From Bacteroidales bacterium UBA1374 (GTDB lineage: Bacteria > Bacteroidota > Bacteroidia > Bacteroidales > UBA932), in the NCBI GenBank assembly GCA_002305545.1, contig DBRG01000017.1, forward strand, positions 124,001 to 188,000: a DNA stretch of 64,000 nt. Reading direction: 5' to 3'. Of the stretch, positions 39,542 through 49,743 are shown piece after piece (positions within the stretch are counted from its first letter, which is position 1; each line of letters starts with the position of its first letter). A program made the translations under genes and the position numbers. The notes under the pieces are model-generated. The model had not been told where the DNA came from and searched no databases. It saw only the letters and a program-made list of their open reading frames with translations.

Positions 39542-41920
39542 TCAGATCTGCGGGGTTAATACATTGTTAACGGCTTTGAAAATTTCCTTTTTTACAGAAA
39601 TTGAGGCTTCAGACCGGATGTCGGCAGAAGAAGCTCCCAAACGTATCTTATAAATACCGGGTTCGGTTACCCAACCTGAACGTTCCTGGTTAAAAGAGGC
39701 CAGATCACAGGTTGTAAAAATCATTTCCACCCGTTCGGTTTGTCCGGGTCCCAACAACCCTGTTTTGGCAAAAGCTTTCAGTTCTTTCTCCGGTTTGATC
39801 ATATCTTTCCCGGGAGCCGCCACATAAAGCTGTACGGCTTCTTTTCCGGGCAGGTTGCCTGTGTTGGTAACATCAAGACTTACCGTGTATATTCCCCGGC
39901 GGACCGAAATTTCCGGCTCTCCGTATTGGAAGGCTGTGTATGAAAGTCCGTAACCGAAAGGATAGGACACTTCTGTTCCGTAGTGTTCAAAAGCACGATA
40001 CCCGACAAATATGCCCTCTTTGTATTCCGTATAATCAACATTGGCTATGGGTTCTCTTTCCGGTTCAGGAGTCCCGTTTTGCATAATGGCCATAAGGGGA
40101 GCTCCGGTTTTTGGTTCGTTACCTGTGGGGAAGTTCGCCGAAGAGGGATGATCTTCCCAGGCAATGGGAAATGTCATGGTCAATTTGCCCGACGGGTTTA
40201 CTTTCCCGGTAAGGACATCGGCCACGGCATTGCCGCCTTCCTGTCCTCCCTGCCATGCCAGAAGTATGGCATCGGGCAGATCTTTCCAAAGGGAGGTCTC
40301 AATTACACCGCCTATGTTCAGAATAACGACCACTTTTTTCCCTTCCTGGTGAAAGATTTCAGACACTTTGCCCAGCATTTCCTTTTCGGCCAGGGTGAGC
40401 AGGAAATCATCTTCAAGACGACGGTCCAAAAATTCTCCGGAATTACGGCCTATGGTAATGAAGGCAATATCATTTTCCCTAGCCATTCTCCGGATCATTT
40501 TTTCAGAAGGAAGGTATTCTTCCAATGGCTTTTTAGGCATAAATGCACTCAACATATCCCGGGAACGGGTCTTTTCGCGTTTTTCAATTTCTTTGCTGCG
40601 ATAATCCAGGTATTCTTTTTTCAGATCCTGATGCAGCTCAAAACCGGCATTTTCCAGTCCTTCCACCAAAGAAACCGTATACGCTTCGTTTACATCACCA
40701 CTGCCGGTCCCCCCTGCAATAAAAGCATAGGAGGTGTTCCCGAAAGCGGCTACCTTACGAACATTTTCGGCCAACGGAAGCAGGGACTCTGAGTTTTTCA
40801 GCAAGACCATGCCTTCAGCTCCTGCCTGGCGGGTAACCTGAGCATGGGCTTCCAGATCCGGTTTGTTGCTGTAAGGATACCCCTTGAAACGGGGAGAAAC
40901 GACAATCAGTTCCAATATGCGCCTGACACTCGTATCTACAAATTCTTCCTGCAGGGAGCTATCCTCAAGGGCTTTCAGGATGTCTTCTTTCTGATTGGGC
41001 CTTCCAGGCATCAGCAGATCATTGCCTGCATGGATCTGGGCAGGGGCATCTACACCTCCGAACCAGTCACTCACGACTGTCCCCTGGAATCCCCATTCGT
41101 CACGGGTAATTGTAGTTAAAAAATCCCGGCTTTGCGAGGCATAGGTACCGTTGATCTTGTTATAGGAAGACATTATGGTACGGGGATTTGATTCTTTGAC
41201 AACGATCTCAAATCCTTTGAGGTACAATTCCCGGAGTGCCCTGGTGTCCAAACGGGCATCATTGCCCATGCGGTTGGTTTCCTGGTTGTTTACAGCAAAA
41301 TGTTTCACCGAGGTGCCTACCCCGTTGGACTGGATCCCCCGTATCATGGCAGCTGCCATTTTTCCAGATACATAAGGATCTTCTGAATAGTACTCAAAAT
41401 TTCTGCCGCATAAAGGATTCCGGTGCAGATTCATCCCGGGTCCCAGGATAATGTCGCATCCGTATTCCAATACCTCGGCACCCATGTTTTGGCCAACCAG
41501 TTCCACCAACTCAAGGTCCCATGAAGAAGCCAGCTGGGTGGCAATGGGAAAGGCTGTGCAATAATAGGTGTTTTCATCTCCTTCACGCAGGGGGGAGATG
41601 CGCAGTCCTGCAGGACCGTCTGCAAGGACTATGGCCGGGATCCCCAGACGGGGAATGGGCCAGGTAGTTCCTGCTGCTCCGGGGACCAGGTTGCGGGTTT
41701 CACCAACAACGGGATTGTCCCCTGTAAAACCGGCCATCCCCGTTCCTACGAGCAGGGAAACTTTTTCATCGGTGGTCATGGCCTGAATAATCTCTTCTAT
41801 GTTGTCGGGATTCAATTGCGGAACACCGTCAATATATACGGTAGGCTGTTTACTGTCTCCACAACCTGCCAACGGCAGTAATAAGGCTGCAAGTAAACAT
41901 ACTCTCAAATATTTTTTCAT
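39542..41920 (-). CDS. GH3 glycosidase, lipoprotein
   Basis: 792 residues from the ATG at 41920 (MKKYLRVCLLAALL); lipobox Cys20 in LPLAGCG. GH3 enzyme: N-terminal TIM barrel with the nucleophile Asp285 in TVVSDWFGG, KHFAVNNQETNR substrate-contact segment and LGPGMNLHRNPLCGRNFEYY; then the alpha/beta sandwich (AFIAGGTGSGDVNEAY) and a C-terminal Fn3-like domain (GYGLSYTAFQYGEPEISV). Likely beta-glucosidase or beta-xylosidase; family alone cannot tell. 25 bases after the CE1-like gene. Confidence 0.92.
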   Translation of the reverse strand: MKKYLRVCLLAALLLPLAGCGDSKQPTVYIDGVPQLNPDNIEEIIQAMTTDEKVSLLVGTGMAGFTGDNPVVGETRNLVPGAAGTTWPIPRLGIPAIVLADGPAGLRISPLREGDENTYYCTAFPIATQLASSWDLELVELVGQNMGAEVLEYGCDIILGPGMNLHRNPLCGRNFEYYSEDPYVSGKMAAAMIRGIQSNGVGTSVKHFAVNNQETNRMGNDARLDTRALRELYLKGFEIVVKESNPRTIMSSYNKINGTYASQSRDFLTTITRDEWGFQGTVVSDWFGGVDAPAQIHAGNDLLMPGRPNQKEDILKALEDSSLQEEFVDTSVRRILELIVVSPRFKGYPYSNKPDLEAHAQVTRQAGAEGMVLLKNSESLLPLAENVRKVAAFGNTSYAFIAGGTGSGDVNEAYTVSLVEGLENAGFELHQDLKKEYLDYRSKEIEKREKTRSRDMLSAFMPKKPLEEYLPSEKMIRRMARENDIAFITIGRNSGEFLDRRLEDDFLLTLAEKEMLGKVSEIFHQEGKKVVVILNIGGVIETSLWKDLPDAILLAWQGGQEGGNAVADVLTGKVNPSGKLTMTFPIAWEDHPSSANFPTGNEPKTGAPLMAIMQNGTPEPEREPIANVDYTEYKEGIFVGYRAFEHYGTEVSYPFGYGLSYTAFQYGEPEISVRRGIYTVSLDVTNTGNLPGKEAVQLYVAAPGKDMIKPEKELKAFAKTGLLGPGQTERVEMIFTTCDLASFNQERSGWVTEPGIYKIRLGASSADIRSEASISVKKEIFKAVNNVLTPQI

Positions 41921-41945
41921 TCTTTTAAATTTTGGAAACAATTAG

Positions 41946-43130
41946 CTATTTAAACAGCAAAGGAGCGAATTCAGAAAGGTACACCCTCCAGTTGGTCCAG
42001 GTATGACCACCCCGGCTTTCGCGGTATACGTACGGCATGTCGATCTTGTCAAGTAAAGCACGGTAATCAACATTGGCTTTATACAGGAAATCATCCTTCC
42101 CTATGGCTATCCAGTAAAGACTGTAGCCGTTTTCATGCTGTTTTTTCAGGGTTCCTTCCACATCCCGGTAAACGGGGCTGTCCGCGCGGCTTTGATCAGG
42201 CATGATGGCTGCCGAAAACAATCCTATATACCCGAACGTATTGGGATAATACCGTGAAATATGCAACGTGTGGTATCCCCCCATGGAAAGTCCGGCTATG
42301 GCCCGGGCATTTTTTTTGGGGATGGCCCGGTAGTTCGATTCCACGTAACGGATCACATCCGTAAATGAAGCTTCAAACTGTCCGTCCATGGTACCGTCCA
42401 GTTGCATGGTGGGCTTGTACAATCCCAGGGAAGATTCACCCGGGGCAGCTTCCTGGACCACATTCCCATTGGTCATTACCACGATCATGGGTTCTGCTTT
42501 TCCTGCTGCTATGAGGTTGTCCATAATCTGTGACGTTCTCCCCAGGTTGATCCAGGCTTCTTCGTCCCCGCCCATGCCGTGCAGCAGGTAGAAAACCGGA
42601 TATTTCCTTTTACCTTGTTCATACCCCGGGGGTGTATAAATGGTTATCCTTCTTTTCTGTACATATTTGTTGGAGGGACTGTCATACCAGGTACGTGTCA
42701 CCGTACCGTGAGGCACATTCTGTACCGAATACAGATCGCCCTGGCCCCCCGGCGTGATCACTATGTTGGTCACAGTAGCCACATCCCTAATCTGGTGCAC
42801 ATTATTGGGATCCATCATACGCAGGCCGTCTACCAGTAAAGCATACCCGTAAAGATCCGATTCCAAAGGCTTTGTGGTATAGGACCATACTCCTTTTTCA
42901 TCCCTGGTCATGGGCTCGCTTCCGGGTATCCATCCCTGCGGGGGTAAAAAGTCTCCCGTAAGCTTTACTTCTTTGGCATCGGGAGCCAGAAGACGGAAAG
43001 TCACAGAATTATCCGGATTCACCTGTGGAGAGGTTATTTGGGGGCCTCCCCAAAAAAGAGCCTGTTGTGCCAACAGCACAGAGTGGCACAACAGGCAGGC
43101 CAGTGTCAGAGTTACGATTTTTTTATTCAT
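41946..43130 (-). CDS. CE1-like esterase with N-terminal E-set domain
   Basis: 394 residues, signal peptide ending VLLAQ. Residues about 25-125 are an E-set/CBM48-like beta domain (VTFRLLAPDAKEVKLTGDF, LYGYALLVDGLRMMDPN); the rest is an esterase: LLHGMGGDEEAWINLGRT, nucleophile in AGLSMGGYHTL, and catalytic His in SRGGHTWTNWRVY. The same architecture occurs in feruloyl and acetyl xylan esterases of Bacteroidota polysaccharide loci. Between SusD and GH3, so it probably removes acyl groups that would block the glycosidases. Confidence 0.88.
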   Translation of the reverse strand: MNKKIVTLTLACLLCHSVLLAQQALFWGGPQITSPQVNPDNSVTFRLLAPDAKEVKLTGDFLPPQGWIPGSEPMTRDEKGVWSYTTKPLESDLYGYALLVDGLRMMDPNNVHQIRDVATVTNIVITPGGQGDLYSVQNVPHGTVTRTWYDSPSNKYVQKRRITIYTPPGYEQGKRKYPVFYLLHGMGGDEEAWINLGRTSQIMDNLIAAGKAEPMIVVMTNGNVVQEAAPGESSLGLYKPTMQLDGTMDGQFEASFTDVIRYVESNYRAIPKKNARAIAGLSMGGYHTLHISRYYPNTFGYIGLFSAAIMPDQSRADSPVYRDVEGTLKKQHENGYSLYWIAIGKDDFLYKANVDYRALLDKIDMPYVYRESRGGHTWTNWRVYLSEFAPLLFK

Positions 43131-43173
43131 AGATACGTTTTTTGAATTTTCCGTGAATGTAATGGTATTTGTG

Positions 43174-44748
43174 TTACCATCCGGGATTTTGCACCAGGTT
43201 TTTGTTTACATTCATTTCATGCTCGGGGAAAGGCAGTAATTCGTGTTTCCCGCTCTTGAATCCAAAATCGGTATTAGTCACGGCAACAGTTACTTTTCCA
43301 TCGTTATGCAAGGCCGGAATTATCTTACCCTGCTGCGCCAGAACTGATGCCGCATCACCCCAGCGTACCAGGTCCTGGTAACGGGTGCATTCAAAGCACA
43401 GTTCAAGCCGCTTTTCCTTCTTGATGTCTTCCAGGGTCAGGCTTCCAAGGGGTTCCAGTTGAGCTCTGGCGCGAACCTTGTTAATATAGTTCAGGGCAGA
43501 AGCCTGGTCTCCGGACAACAGGCAGGCTTCGGCGGCAAGCAACAATACCTCGGCATAACGCATCCATCTAAAATTATTATAGCTGGAGTAACCCCAGGAA
43601 TTGGTAACTACCTCATCTGAAGGAAAACGGTGTTTCCATTGCATGAATCCCTCATTGCCATAAAGAGGGGTTGTGATCTGAATTGGAACATAGACCATTT
43701 GAAATGTTTCCCAGTCGAAAGCCCATCCGCCCCCCATCTGTTCACGGGTTTTCATGGTATTGGTAAGACGGTATCCTTCAGGGCCTTCCATTGCCACAAA
43801 AGCCTCATAAAGCGATTTGGTGGGATTAAAAAATCCCCATCCCGTATTCCAGATCCCTTCCGGCATTCCTGTAAGATGGTCTGAACGCCAGTTGATCATC
43901 AGGCTAAAGAGCATCGTTCCCTGACTCCAGGCATTGTCCGGATCGTTTATGGCATTGGATTCAAAAATATTTTCAGGTCCGAAATCGTTTGCCGAGCGCA
44001 ACAATTGGCTAAAATCAGCTACCAGATCATATTTGTTGGAATTGATCACCGATTTAAGGGTGGTAGCGGCTTCGGCATATTTTTCCTGGAAGATCTGAGC
44101 TTTTCCCAAAAAGGCCAGTGCAGCTTCCTTGGTCAGCCGGGCCCCAATGGCTAGCTGCCCGTCTATCCCGCTTTTTGAGGGAAGAACGGCTGCAGCTTCT
44201 GTCAGGTTCTGTTCTACCCAGGCCCACATGGTGGGAATATCCCCGTTAGGCAACTGGTATTCATCGGCACCAAGCACATGATCGGCAAAAGGCACTGGTC
44301 CCCAGAGTGAAATGAGCTCGGTCATGGCCCACGCACGTGCTGTCTTGGCTTCGCCTACTACCCTGGCTTTAATATCTGTATCAGGTTTCACACGGTCTAC
44401 GATCAGGTTGGACATGTATATTATACTGTACAAACCGCTGAAAGCCCCGCTAACCACCGTACTGGCAGTGCTGAACCGGTATTCGTTGATCATTTCAAAG
44501 TTGCTGTTGTCTCCACGGCCCCCACCTCCACAATAAGTGTCATCGGACAACATGTTTTTCAGGTAGAACCAGTTGAAATACTGACCCCTCCAGGTGCTGT
44601 ATACGGCTGTAATGGCTTCTGTAGCCTGTTCATCTGTCTGGTAGAAAGTATCTTCGGAAAGAACCCCCCACTGTTCAATATTCAGGCGTTCAGCACATGA
44701 ATTGAGTAGCAGCAGTCCAAAAATCAAAGTGATAATATATTTTTTCAT
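43174..44748 (-). CDS. SusD/RagB-family glycan-binding lipoprotein
   Basis: 524 residues. Lipoprotein signal with Cys18 in LLNSCAERL. Surface glycan-binding partner of the SusC transporter; typical SusD segments include AKTARAWAMTELISLWGPVP, TPTKSLYEAFVAMEGPEG-type insert and the C-terminal LEDIKKEKRLELCFECTRY, where the helix contacts SusC. Ends NKNLVQNPGW, the usual terminus. 12 bases after SusC and 43 bases before the esterase. Confidence 0.95.
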   Translation of the reverse strand: MKKYIITLIFGLLLLNSCAERLNIEQWGVLSEDTFYQTDEQATEAITAVYSTWRGQYFNWFYLKNMLSDDTYCGGGGRGDNSNFEMINEYRFSTASTVVSGAFSGLYSIIYMSNLIVDRVKPDTDIKARVVGEAKTARAWAMTELISLWGPVPFADHVLGADEYQLPNGDIPTMWAWVEQNLTEAAAVLPSKSGIDGQLAIGARLTKEAALAFLGKAQIFQEKYAEAATTLKSVINSNKYDLVADFSQLLRSANDFGPENIFESNAINDPDNAWSQGTMLFSLMINWRSDHLTGMPEGIWNTGWGFFNPTKSLYEAFVAMEGPEGYRLTNTMKTREQMGGGWAFDWETFQMVYVPIQITTPLYGNEGFMQWKHRFPSDEVVTNSWGYSSYNNFRWMRYAEVLLLAAEACLLSGDQASALNYINKVRARAQLEPLGSLTLEDIKKEKRLELCFECTRYQDLVRWGDAASVLAQQGKIIPALHNDGKVTVAVTNTDFGFKSGKHELLPFPEHEMNVNKNLVQNPGW

Positions 44749-44760
44749 GGCTGTATTCTT

Positions 44761-47700
44761 TTAAAAAGTGATGTTTAAACCGAACATAGTCTTCTTGGAA
44801 AGGGGATATGCCCCTTTATCCAGACCCATACCATAGGTTGATCCATAGGACGCTGCCTCGGGATCCATACCCGGATACGTGGTGAAACAGAACCAGTCGT
44901 CCAGAGAAACATATAAGCGCAACGAATTGACGGCTATCTTGCGCATCCATTTGTGCGGCAGGGAATACCCAAGCTGTATCTGCTTGATTTTGAAATAAGA
45001 TCCGTCAAAAACATTGGCGTCCGAGGTCCAGAATTTATCCTGGTCACCTCCACCAGGGCGGGGATACCTGGCATTGGTATTGGAAGAAGTCCAGCGTTCC
45101 TGATAGAACATAGCCAGCTTGTTTCCCTGCGGGCGGTCCACACGGTTAAGCAGGGAAAATATATCATTCCCCTGTGATCCCGATCCAAAGAGTGTCAGAT
45201 CGAGTCCCTTCCAGGACATATTCAGGGTTATCCCATAAGTGAAATCAGGTAATGCACTCCCTATCATGACTTTATCATCGTCGCTTATGAGCCCGTCTCC
45301 GTTATTGTCCACAAAGACGGGATCTCCTGTCTGCGAATCGATGTGATCCAGCTGGTACCCGCGCATGTACCAAACGGGATAGCCTACTTCAAAAGCCGTA
45401 AGTCCCGAGTAAGTATGGTAACTGCCACCCGATATGCGGCTGATAGAAGGATCAAGGTAGGTTACCTTGTTGGTGATGGTGGAAAGGTTCCCCCTGATGT
45501 TGTAGTTGAAGTCACCGATACTTCCGGTAAAACCCAGGTCAAATTCAAAGCCGTGGTTGTGAACGTTTCCTGCATTGACCGTAGTGCTGCTCACCCCGGT
45601 TTCATAAGGAGGCGTGGTAGCCACCAGAAGGTCTTTCGTTTCCTTGGAAAAATAATCTGCAGTGAATGTTAGGCGGTCATTGAACATTCTCAGATCAATC
45701 CCGATATCAATCTGTTCCGATGTTTCCCAGCGGATATCCGGATTTGTCAGACCAGTGGGTGCCGATCCGATGTTGTAGGCAATCTCGTTGTAATAGGGAT
45801 ACGTATACCCGGACGCTATGGAAGTACGGTAACGGAATCCTCCCAGTGGCCCTATATTGCCGTTCTGTCCCCAGCTTGCCCTGAGTTTAAGGTAAGTCAG
45901 AACCTTGTTATTCTCCATGAATCCCTCTTTGGAAATGACCCAACCAGCCGAAACTGAAGGAAATGTTCCCCATCTTTTTTCCGTCGGCAGCACCGAGGCG
46001 TCAAAAGCATCCCGGCGCAAAACGGCCTGAAGCAGGTATTTGTCCAGGTAAGAATAGGAAACACGTCCGAAATAGGACATTTTGGCTGATCTTCCAAATC
46101 CTCCACCTATGGTTCTGTTAGCTGTCGGGTCTGAATAACTGATGTCACGGAACAGGGGCAGGTCTTTGGTAAGTTTGTCGGTCCCCGCCGAGGTATAGTC
46201 ATTACGGCTTTCAGCAAAGGAAATTCCTGCCATTAAATTGATACGGTGACTGTTTAGTTCCACATCATAATTGGCAAAATTTTCCCACTGGTAATAAATG
46301 TTGTTCCCTGAACTGCGGCTTAATGTCATTTTACTGCGGTAAACCATATCATTGGCATAATACAGTCCGCCATACGTCTTGCTGTTGTTATATCCCAGCC
46401 GGTAACCAAGTTTTGAGGTGATTGTCAGTCCTTTGACAGGAGTAAAATCGGCGTAAACGGTTCCCAGGACATTGGCGCCCCAGGAATCGGACTGCGTGGC
46501 ATCACGCATGATCATGGGGTGCACCTGTTCGGAAGTGACAAACTGCGATACGCCATAGTAATCTCCGCTCTCATTCTTAAGGTAATCATTGTAGAGAGCC
46601 ACCCAGTCAGGATCATTCTGGTTGTTCTTCATAAACTGAGGCAGCTGGGAAGGGCTGTACAGGTTGGGGGTAAGAGGATCCATTGCCAGAACAGCTGCCA
46701 GCAAACTTCCGTATTCGGAACTTTCACTCACAGAACGGCTGTCCCATTTTTCCAGGGATGTAGTCACGCCAACTCGTAACCATTTTTTGATTTTATAATC
46801 TGCATTAATCTGCCCTGTCAGACGGTGGTACACATCGGCGTCTCCGGCAACTATCCCATCCTGATCCAGGTAATTAATAGAAGCGAAAAAATTGCCTCTT
46901 TCATTTCCACCCTGGAATCCCAGGCTGTGACGTTGCATAAGCGAAGTTTCAAAAGCCACATCAGCCCAGTTGGTATCAGTCACTCCATCGTATTTCTGAT
47001 CAAACTCGGCTTGGGTAAAAGTGCCTGCTTCAACCATATAATCCATATATTGCGAAGCATTCATGACTTCCGGAATCTTGGCCAGGTCATTCAGAACATA
47101 TTGAAAATCATAAAAGAAACTGCCTTCACCAGCACGTTTTCCCGAACGTGTTGTAACCAATACGGCCCCATTCCCTGCCTGGGCTCCGTAAATCGCGGCC
47201 GAAGCCGCATCCTTGAGAACTTCTATGGATTCAATATTGTTGGGATCCAGGTAACCAATATCGGAAACCTGCAGTCCGTCAACAAGAATAATGGGATCAA
47301 CTGAGCCGGAATTGGAGCTTATGCCACGAACCCTGATATCCATTCCTTTTCCGGGAGCACCTGATGTGGTAATGATCTGCACTCCGGCCGTTTTTCCCTG
47401 AAGCGCTTCTTCTACACGGGCGACAGAGCGGTTTTCAATATCAGTGGTATTGATCTTTGCGATAGCTCCGGTCACATCGCTTTTACGCTGTACTCCGTAG
47501 CCTATGACCACTACATCTTCCAGTAATAGAGCATCTTCCTCCAGTCTTATTTCAAACACACGGCGATCTCCTACCGGAATTTCTACCGTTTTATATCCCA
47601 CAAAAGACACGGAAATAGTAGCGTTTTGAGGGACAGAAATTTCAAATTTCCCATCCTGATCTGTACTTACTCCCCGCTGCAATCCAACAACGGCTACATA

Positions 47701-47853
47701 AGCCCCAGGGAGAGCCAGGCCAGACTGGTCCACAACAGTACCACTGATACTGATCTGTACCTGCTGGGCTGCAACGCTTGCCGGAAGAATCAGCAATAAG
47801 CTGAAAACCAGCAAGGAAAACCTTATCACAGGTTGATAAATCATTTTTTTCAT
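44761..47853 (-). CDS. SusC/RagA TonB-linked outer-membrane transporter
   Basis: 1030 residues; signal peptide ending SVAAQQ. Order: carboxypeptidase-like regulatory domain (ISGTVVDQSGLALPGAYVAV, residues 30-115), TonB-box region (LEDVVVIGYGVQRKSDVTGA), plug (residues 120-240, with DIRVRGISS and EVLKDAASAAIYGAQAG), then the barrel to FGLNITF. No STN domain, so no extracytoplasmic sigma/anti-sigma link; regulation is by the HTCS or another regulator. 39 bases after the type B carboxylesterase. Confidence 0.96.
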   Translation of the reverse strand: MKKMIYQPVIRFSLLVFSLLLILPASVAAQQVQISISGTVVDQSGLALPGAYVAVVGLQRGVSTDQDGKFEISVPQNATISVSFVGYKTVEIPVGDRRVFEIRLEEDALLLEDVVVIGYGVQRKSDVTGAIAKINTTDIENRSVARVEEALQGKTAGVQIITTSGAPGKGMDIRVRGISSNSGSVDPIILVDGLQVSDIGYLDPNNIESIEVLKDAASAAIYGAQAGNGAVLVTTRSGKRAGEGSFFYDFQYVLNDLAKIPEVMNASQYMDYMVEAGTFTQAEFDQKYDGVTDTNWADVAFETSLMQRHSLGFQGGNERGNFFASINYLDQDGIVAGDADVYHRLTGQINADYKIKKWLRVGVTTSLEKWDSRSVSESSEYGSLLAAVLAMDPLTPNLYSPSQLPQFMKNNQNDPDWVALYNDYLKNESGDYYGVSQFVTSEQVHPMIMRDATQSDSWGANVLGTVYADFTPVKGLTITSKLGYRLGYNNSKTYGGLYYANDMVYRSKMTLSRSSGNNIYYQWENFANYDVELNSHRINLMAGISFAESRNDYTSAGTDKLTKDLPLFRDISYSDPTANRTIGGGFGRSAKMSYFGRVSYSYLDKYLLQAVLRRDAFDASVLPTEKRWGTFPSVSAGWVISKEGFMENNKVLTYLKLRASWGQNGNIGPLGGFRYRTSIASGYTYPYYNEIAYNIGSAPTGLTNPDIRWETSEQIDIGIDLRMFNDRLTFTADYFSKETKDLLVATTPPYETGVSSTTVNAGNVHNHGFEFDLGFTGSIGDFNYNIRGNLSTITNKVTYLDPSISRISGGSYHTYSGLTAFEVGYPVWYMRGYQLDHIDSQTGDPVFVDNNGDGLISDDDKVMIGSALPDFTYGITLNMSWKGLDLTLFGSGSQGNDIFSLLNRVDRPQGNKLAMFYQERWTSSNTNARYPRPGGGDQDKFWTSDANVFDGSYFKIKQIQLGYSLPHKWMRKIAVNSLRLYVSLDDWFCFTTYPGMDPEAASYGSTYGMGLDKGAYPLSKKTMFGLNITF

Positions 47854-47892
47854 AAAAAATTGGTTTTGGTTATTACATATTGGTTAGTTGTT

Positions 47893-49548
47893 TTATTTCA
47901 TTTTGTTTATTTCTAGTATAAAACTGATTAACTCCCTGTCATGAAGGTATTCCATCCGGCACTGATTGTCGAATACCATCGTAGCTCCCGTTCCGGGATC
48001 GTAGGGATCCCATTCCGGTAAAGAAGTGACATTAGGATTGCCGCTCCGGGCAAAATTGATCCAGGCGCGGCTCATTTTTTCGGCAAGACGGAAAGCTTCC
48101 TCACCTCCTCCGGTCATGTGCCGGCTCTTTTTGATATTGTTAAAAACAAACGGTAATTCCATACAATGCATTGCACGCAGTGTGCCGTCAAGTACCGGGG
48201 ATTCCCAGCTGAACAGATACATATATACCGGAGCCCCCTTCTGACGCACCTTCATTTCTGCCTGATGTAAAGCTCCTTGACGAAAGCGCGTATCTATATC
48301 AAATAAATCCACAGGCCTGAATCCCGGATACGCTGCAGCAACTGCTTCTATAAAAGAATCTGTTTTGTCCCCGTATTTATCATTTAGTATATCCCTTGCC
48401 TTTTGCAGATCAATATTTCTCAGATCAGGAATATAAGTACTCGCAGAGAATTCGTGAAGTGTTGTACCAATTATCATGGGAATGTTTTTCGCAGTTTTGG
48501 GAGCCTCATGACCAAAAGGCTGTTCGGGCAGAAAGATCCCGTCTGTGGTTGGGGCCCATCCGAAGAGTAGGGACTGAAAACCGTCAGCTTCTGCTTCTTT
48601 TCTGATTTTGGCAACGGCTTTTTCCCCTGCACTTAATAATGTTTGGTAAGGTATGTTTTTAATTTGTTCTACCTGAGATGGTTGTAATGCCAGTTCACGC
48701 ACCACTTCTATTCCGATCTTCCTGGAATATTCAGGTTCCATGGCAGATATCATGGATCCGCTTTGTACTATAGCTTTGTGAAATAATCCCGAAGCACGCT
48801 CAGTGGCAAGTATTGTGGACACTTTCCCTCCTCCGCCGGATTGCCCAAACAGAGTTACATTCTGAGGATCTCCGCCAAAGTGTGTGATGTTGTCCCTGAC
48901 CCATTCCAGGGCCATGATTATATCCAGAATACCCAGGTTTCCCGACATGCTGTATTTTTCTCCGAAAGCGGACAAATCCAGGAATCCAAGAATATTTAAC
49001 CGGTGATTCAGGGTTACTACCACAATATCTCCGGACATCGCCAGGGATGCCCCGTCGTAAGCAGGTAATTCCTGTCCCGACCCTGCCGAGTATCCTCCTC
49101 CGTGCAACCAGACCATGACAGGACGTTTTTTCCCGTCTTCCAGTCCGGGTGTCCAGATATTCAGGCGCTGACAGTCTTCTCCGGGGAATCCGTCATCCCA
49201 ATTAAAAGCAAAAGCCAGCTCATCGCTTTGCCATCCGGTCCTTATTGCTTGTGGACATACCGGTCCGTATGCCCTGCAGCTGCGTATGCCTTCCCATGCA
49301 GCAGGACGTTGCGGCAATTCAAATCGTTGTGCCGTAGCATAAGGAATCCCTTTAAAAATTGTGAGCCCGTTTTCAATGTAGCCGGCTACTTTACCCGTAT
49401 AGGTCTCTGCTATAGCGTCCGCCGAAGAAGCTGCAATCCGGGAATCGTCCTTGCTGACAAACGTGTAACTGTCTGTTCCGCAGGAACACCCTGTCACAAC
49501 GAGAACAAATAGGCACATAACAATACTGATCGTTGATTTCATAAGCAT
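47893..49548 (-). CDS. type B carboxylesterase, lipoprotein
   Basis: 551 residues; lipobox Cys21 in VVTGCSCG (an ATG at 49542 is an equally possible start). Alpha/beta hydrolase of the COesterase family: FKGIPYATAQRF, VWLHGGGYSAGSG oxyanion loop, nucleophile Ser237 in LFGQSGGGGKVS (GQSGG instead of the usual GESAG), and the His region MHCMELPFVFNN. First gene of the locus, upstream of SusC. Such enzymes deacylate decorated glycans or aromatic esters; combined with the CE1-like enzyme it suggests an esterified substrate. Confidence 0.88.
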   Translation of the reverse strand: MLMKSTISIVMCLFVLVVTGCSCGTDSYTFVSKDDSRIAASSADAIAETYTGKVAGYIENGLTIFKGIPYATAQRFELPQRPAAWEGIRSCRAYGPVCPQAIRTGWQSDELAFAFNWDDGFPGEDCQRLNIWTPGLEDGKKRPVMVWLHGGGYSAGSGQELPAYDGASLAMSGDIVVVTLNHRLNILGFLDLSAFGEKYSMSGNLGILDIIMALEWVRDNITHFGGDPQNVTLFGQSGGGGKVSTILATERASGLFHKAIVQSGSMISAMEPEYSRKIGIEVVRELALQPSQVEQIKNIPYQTLLSAGEKAVAKIRKEAEADGFQSLLFGWAPTTDGIFLPEQPFGHEAPKTAKNIPMIIGTTLHEFSASTYIPDLRNIDLQKARDILNDKYGDKTDSFIEAVAAAYPGFRPVDLFDIDTRFRQGALHQAEMKVRQKGAPVYMYLFSWESPVLDGTLRAMHCMELPFVFNNIKKSRHMTGGGEEAFRLAEKMSRAWINFARSGNPNVTSLPEWDPYDPGTGATMVFDNQCRMEYLHDRELISFILEINKMK

Positions 49549-49564
49549 AAGGATTGTATAATTA

Positions 49565-49572
49565 CAAAACTA
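49565..49572 (-). promoter_or_regulatory. -7 box of the esterase-susCD operon
   Basis: Minus-strand TAGTTTTG, 16 bases before the ATG at 49548, in the 195-base region shared with the divergent HTCS gene. Confidence 0.5.
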
Positions 49573-49743
49573 CAGATACACGATCGTTGGAATTTTCCGG
49601 AATCATTACATTTTTTCCGGATTTGTCCGCACGAGGTATGCTTTTGTTTCTTTTTTGTTCATTTTTTATCACATTTTATCATAATTGTCAGATTCTGTTC
49701 TGATTTCTGTATTTTCGTCTTTAATTCAAGTTTTACCCAGGTT

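Noticed and set aside
38833..39570. 245-residue plus-strand frame
   Set aside because: Antisense to the GH51 gene, running through its terminator; no recognisable domain.
39983..40792. 269-residue Phe/His-rich plus-strand frame
   Set aside because: Antisense to the GH3 gene; composition reflects the complementary frame.
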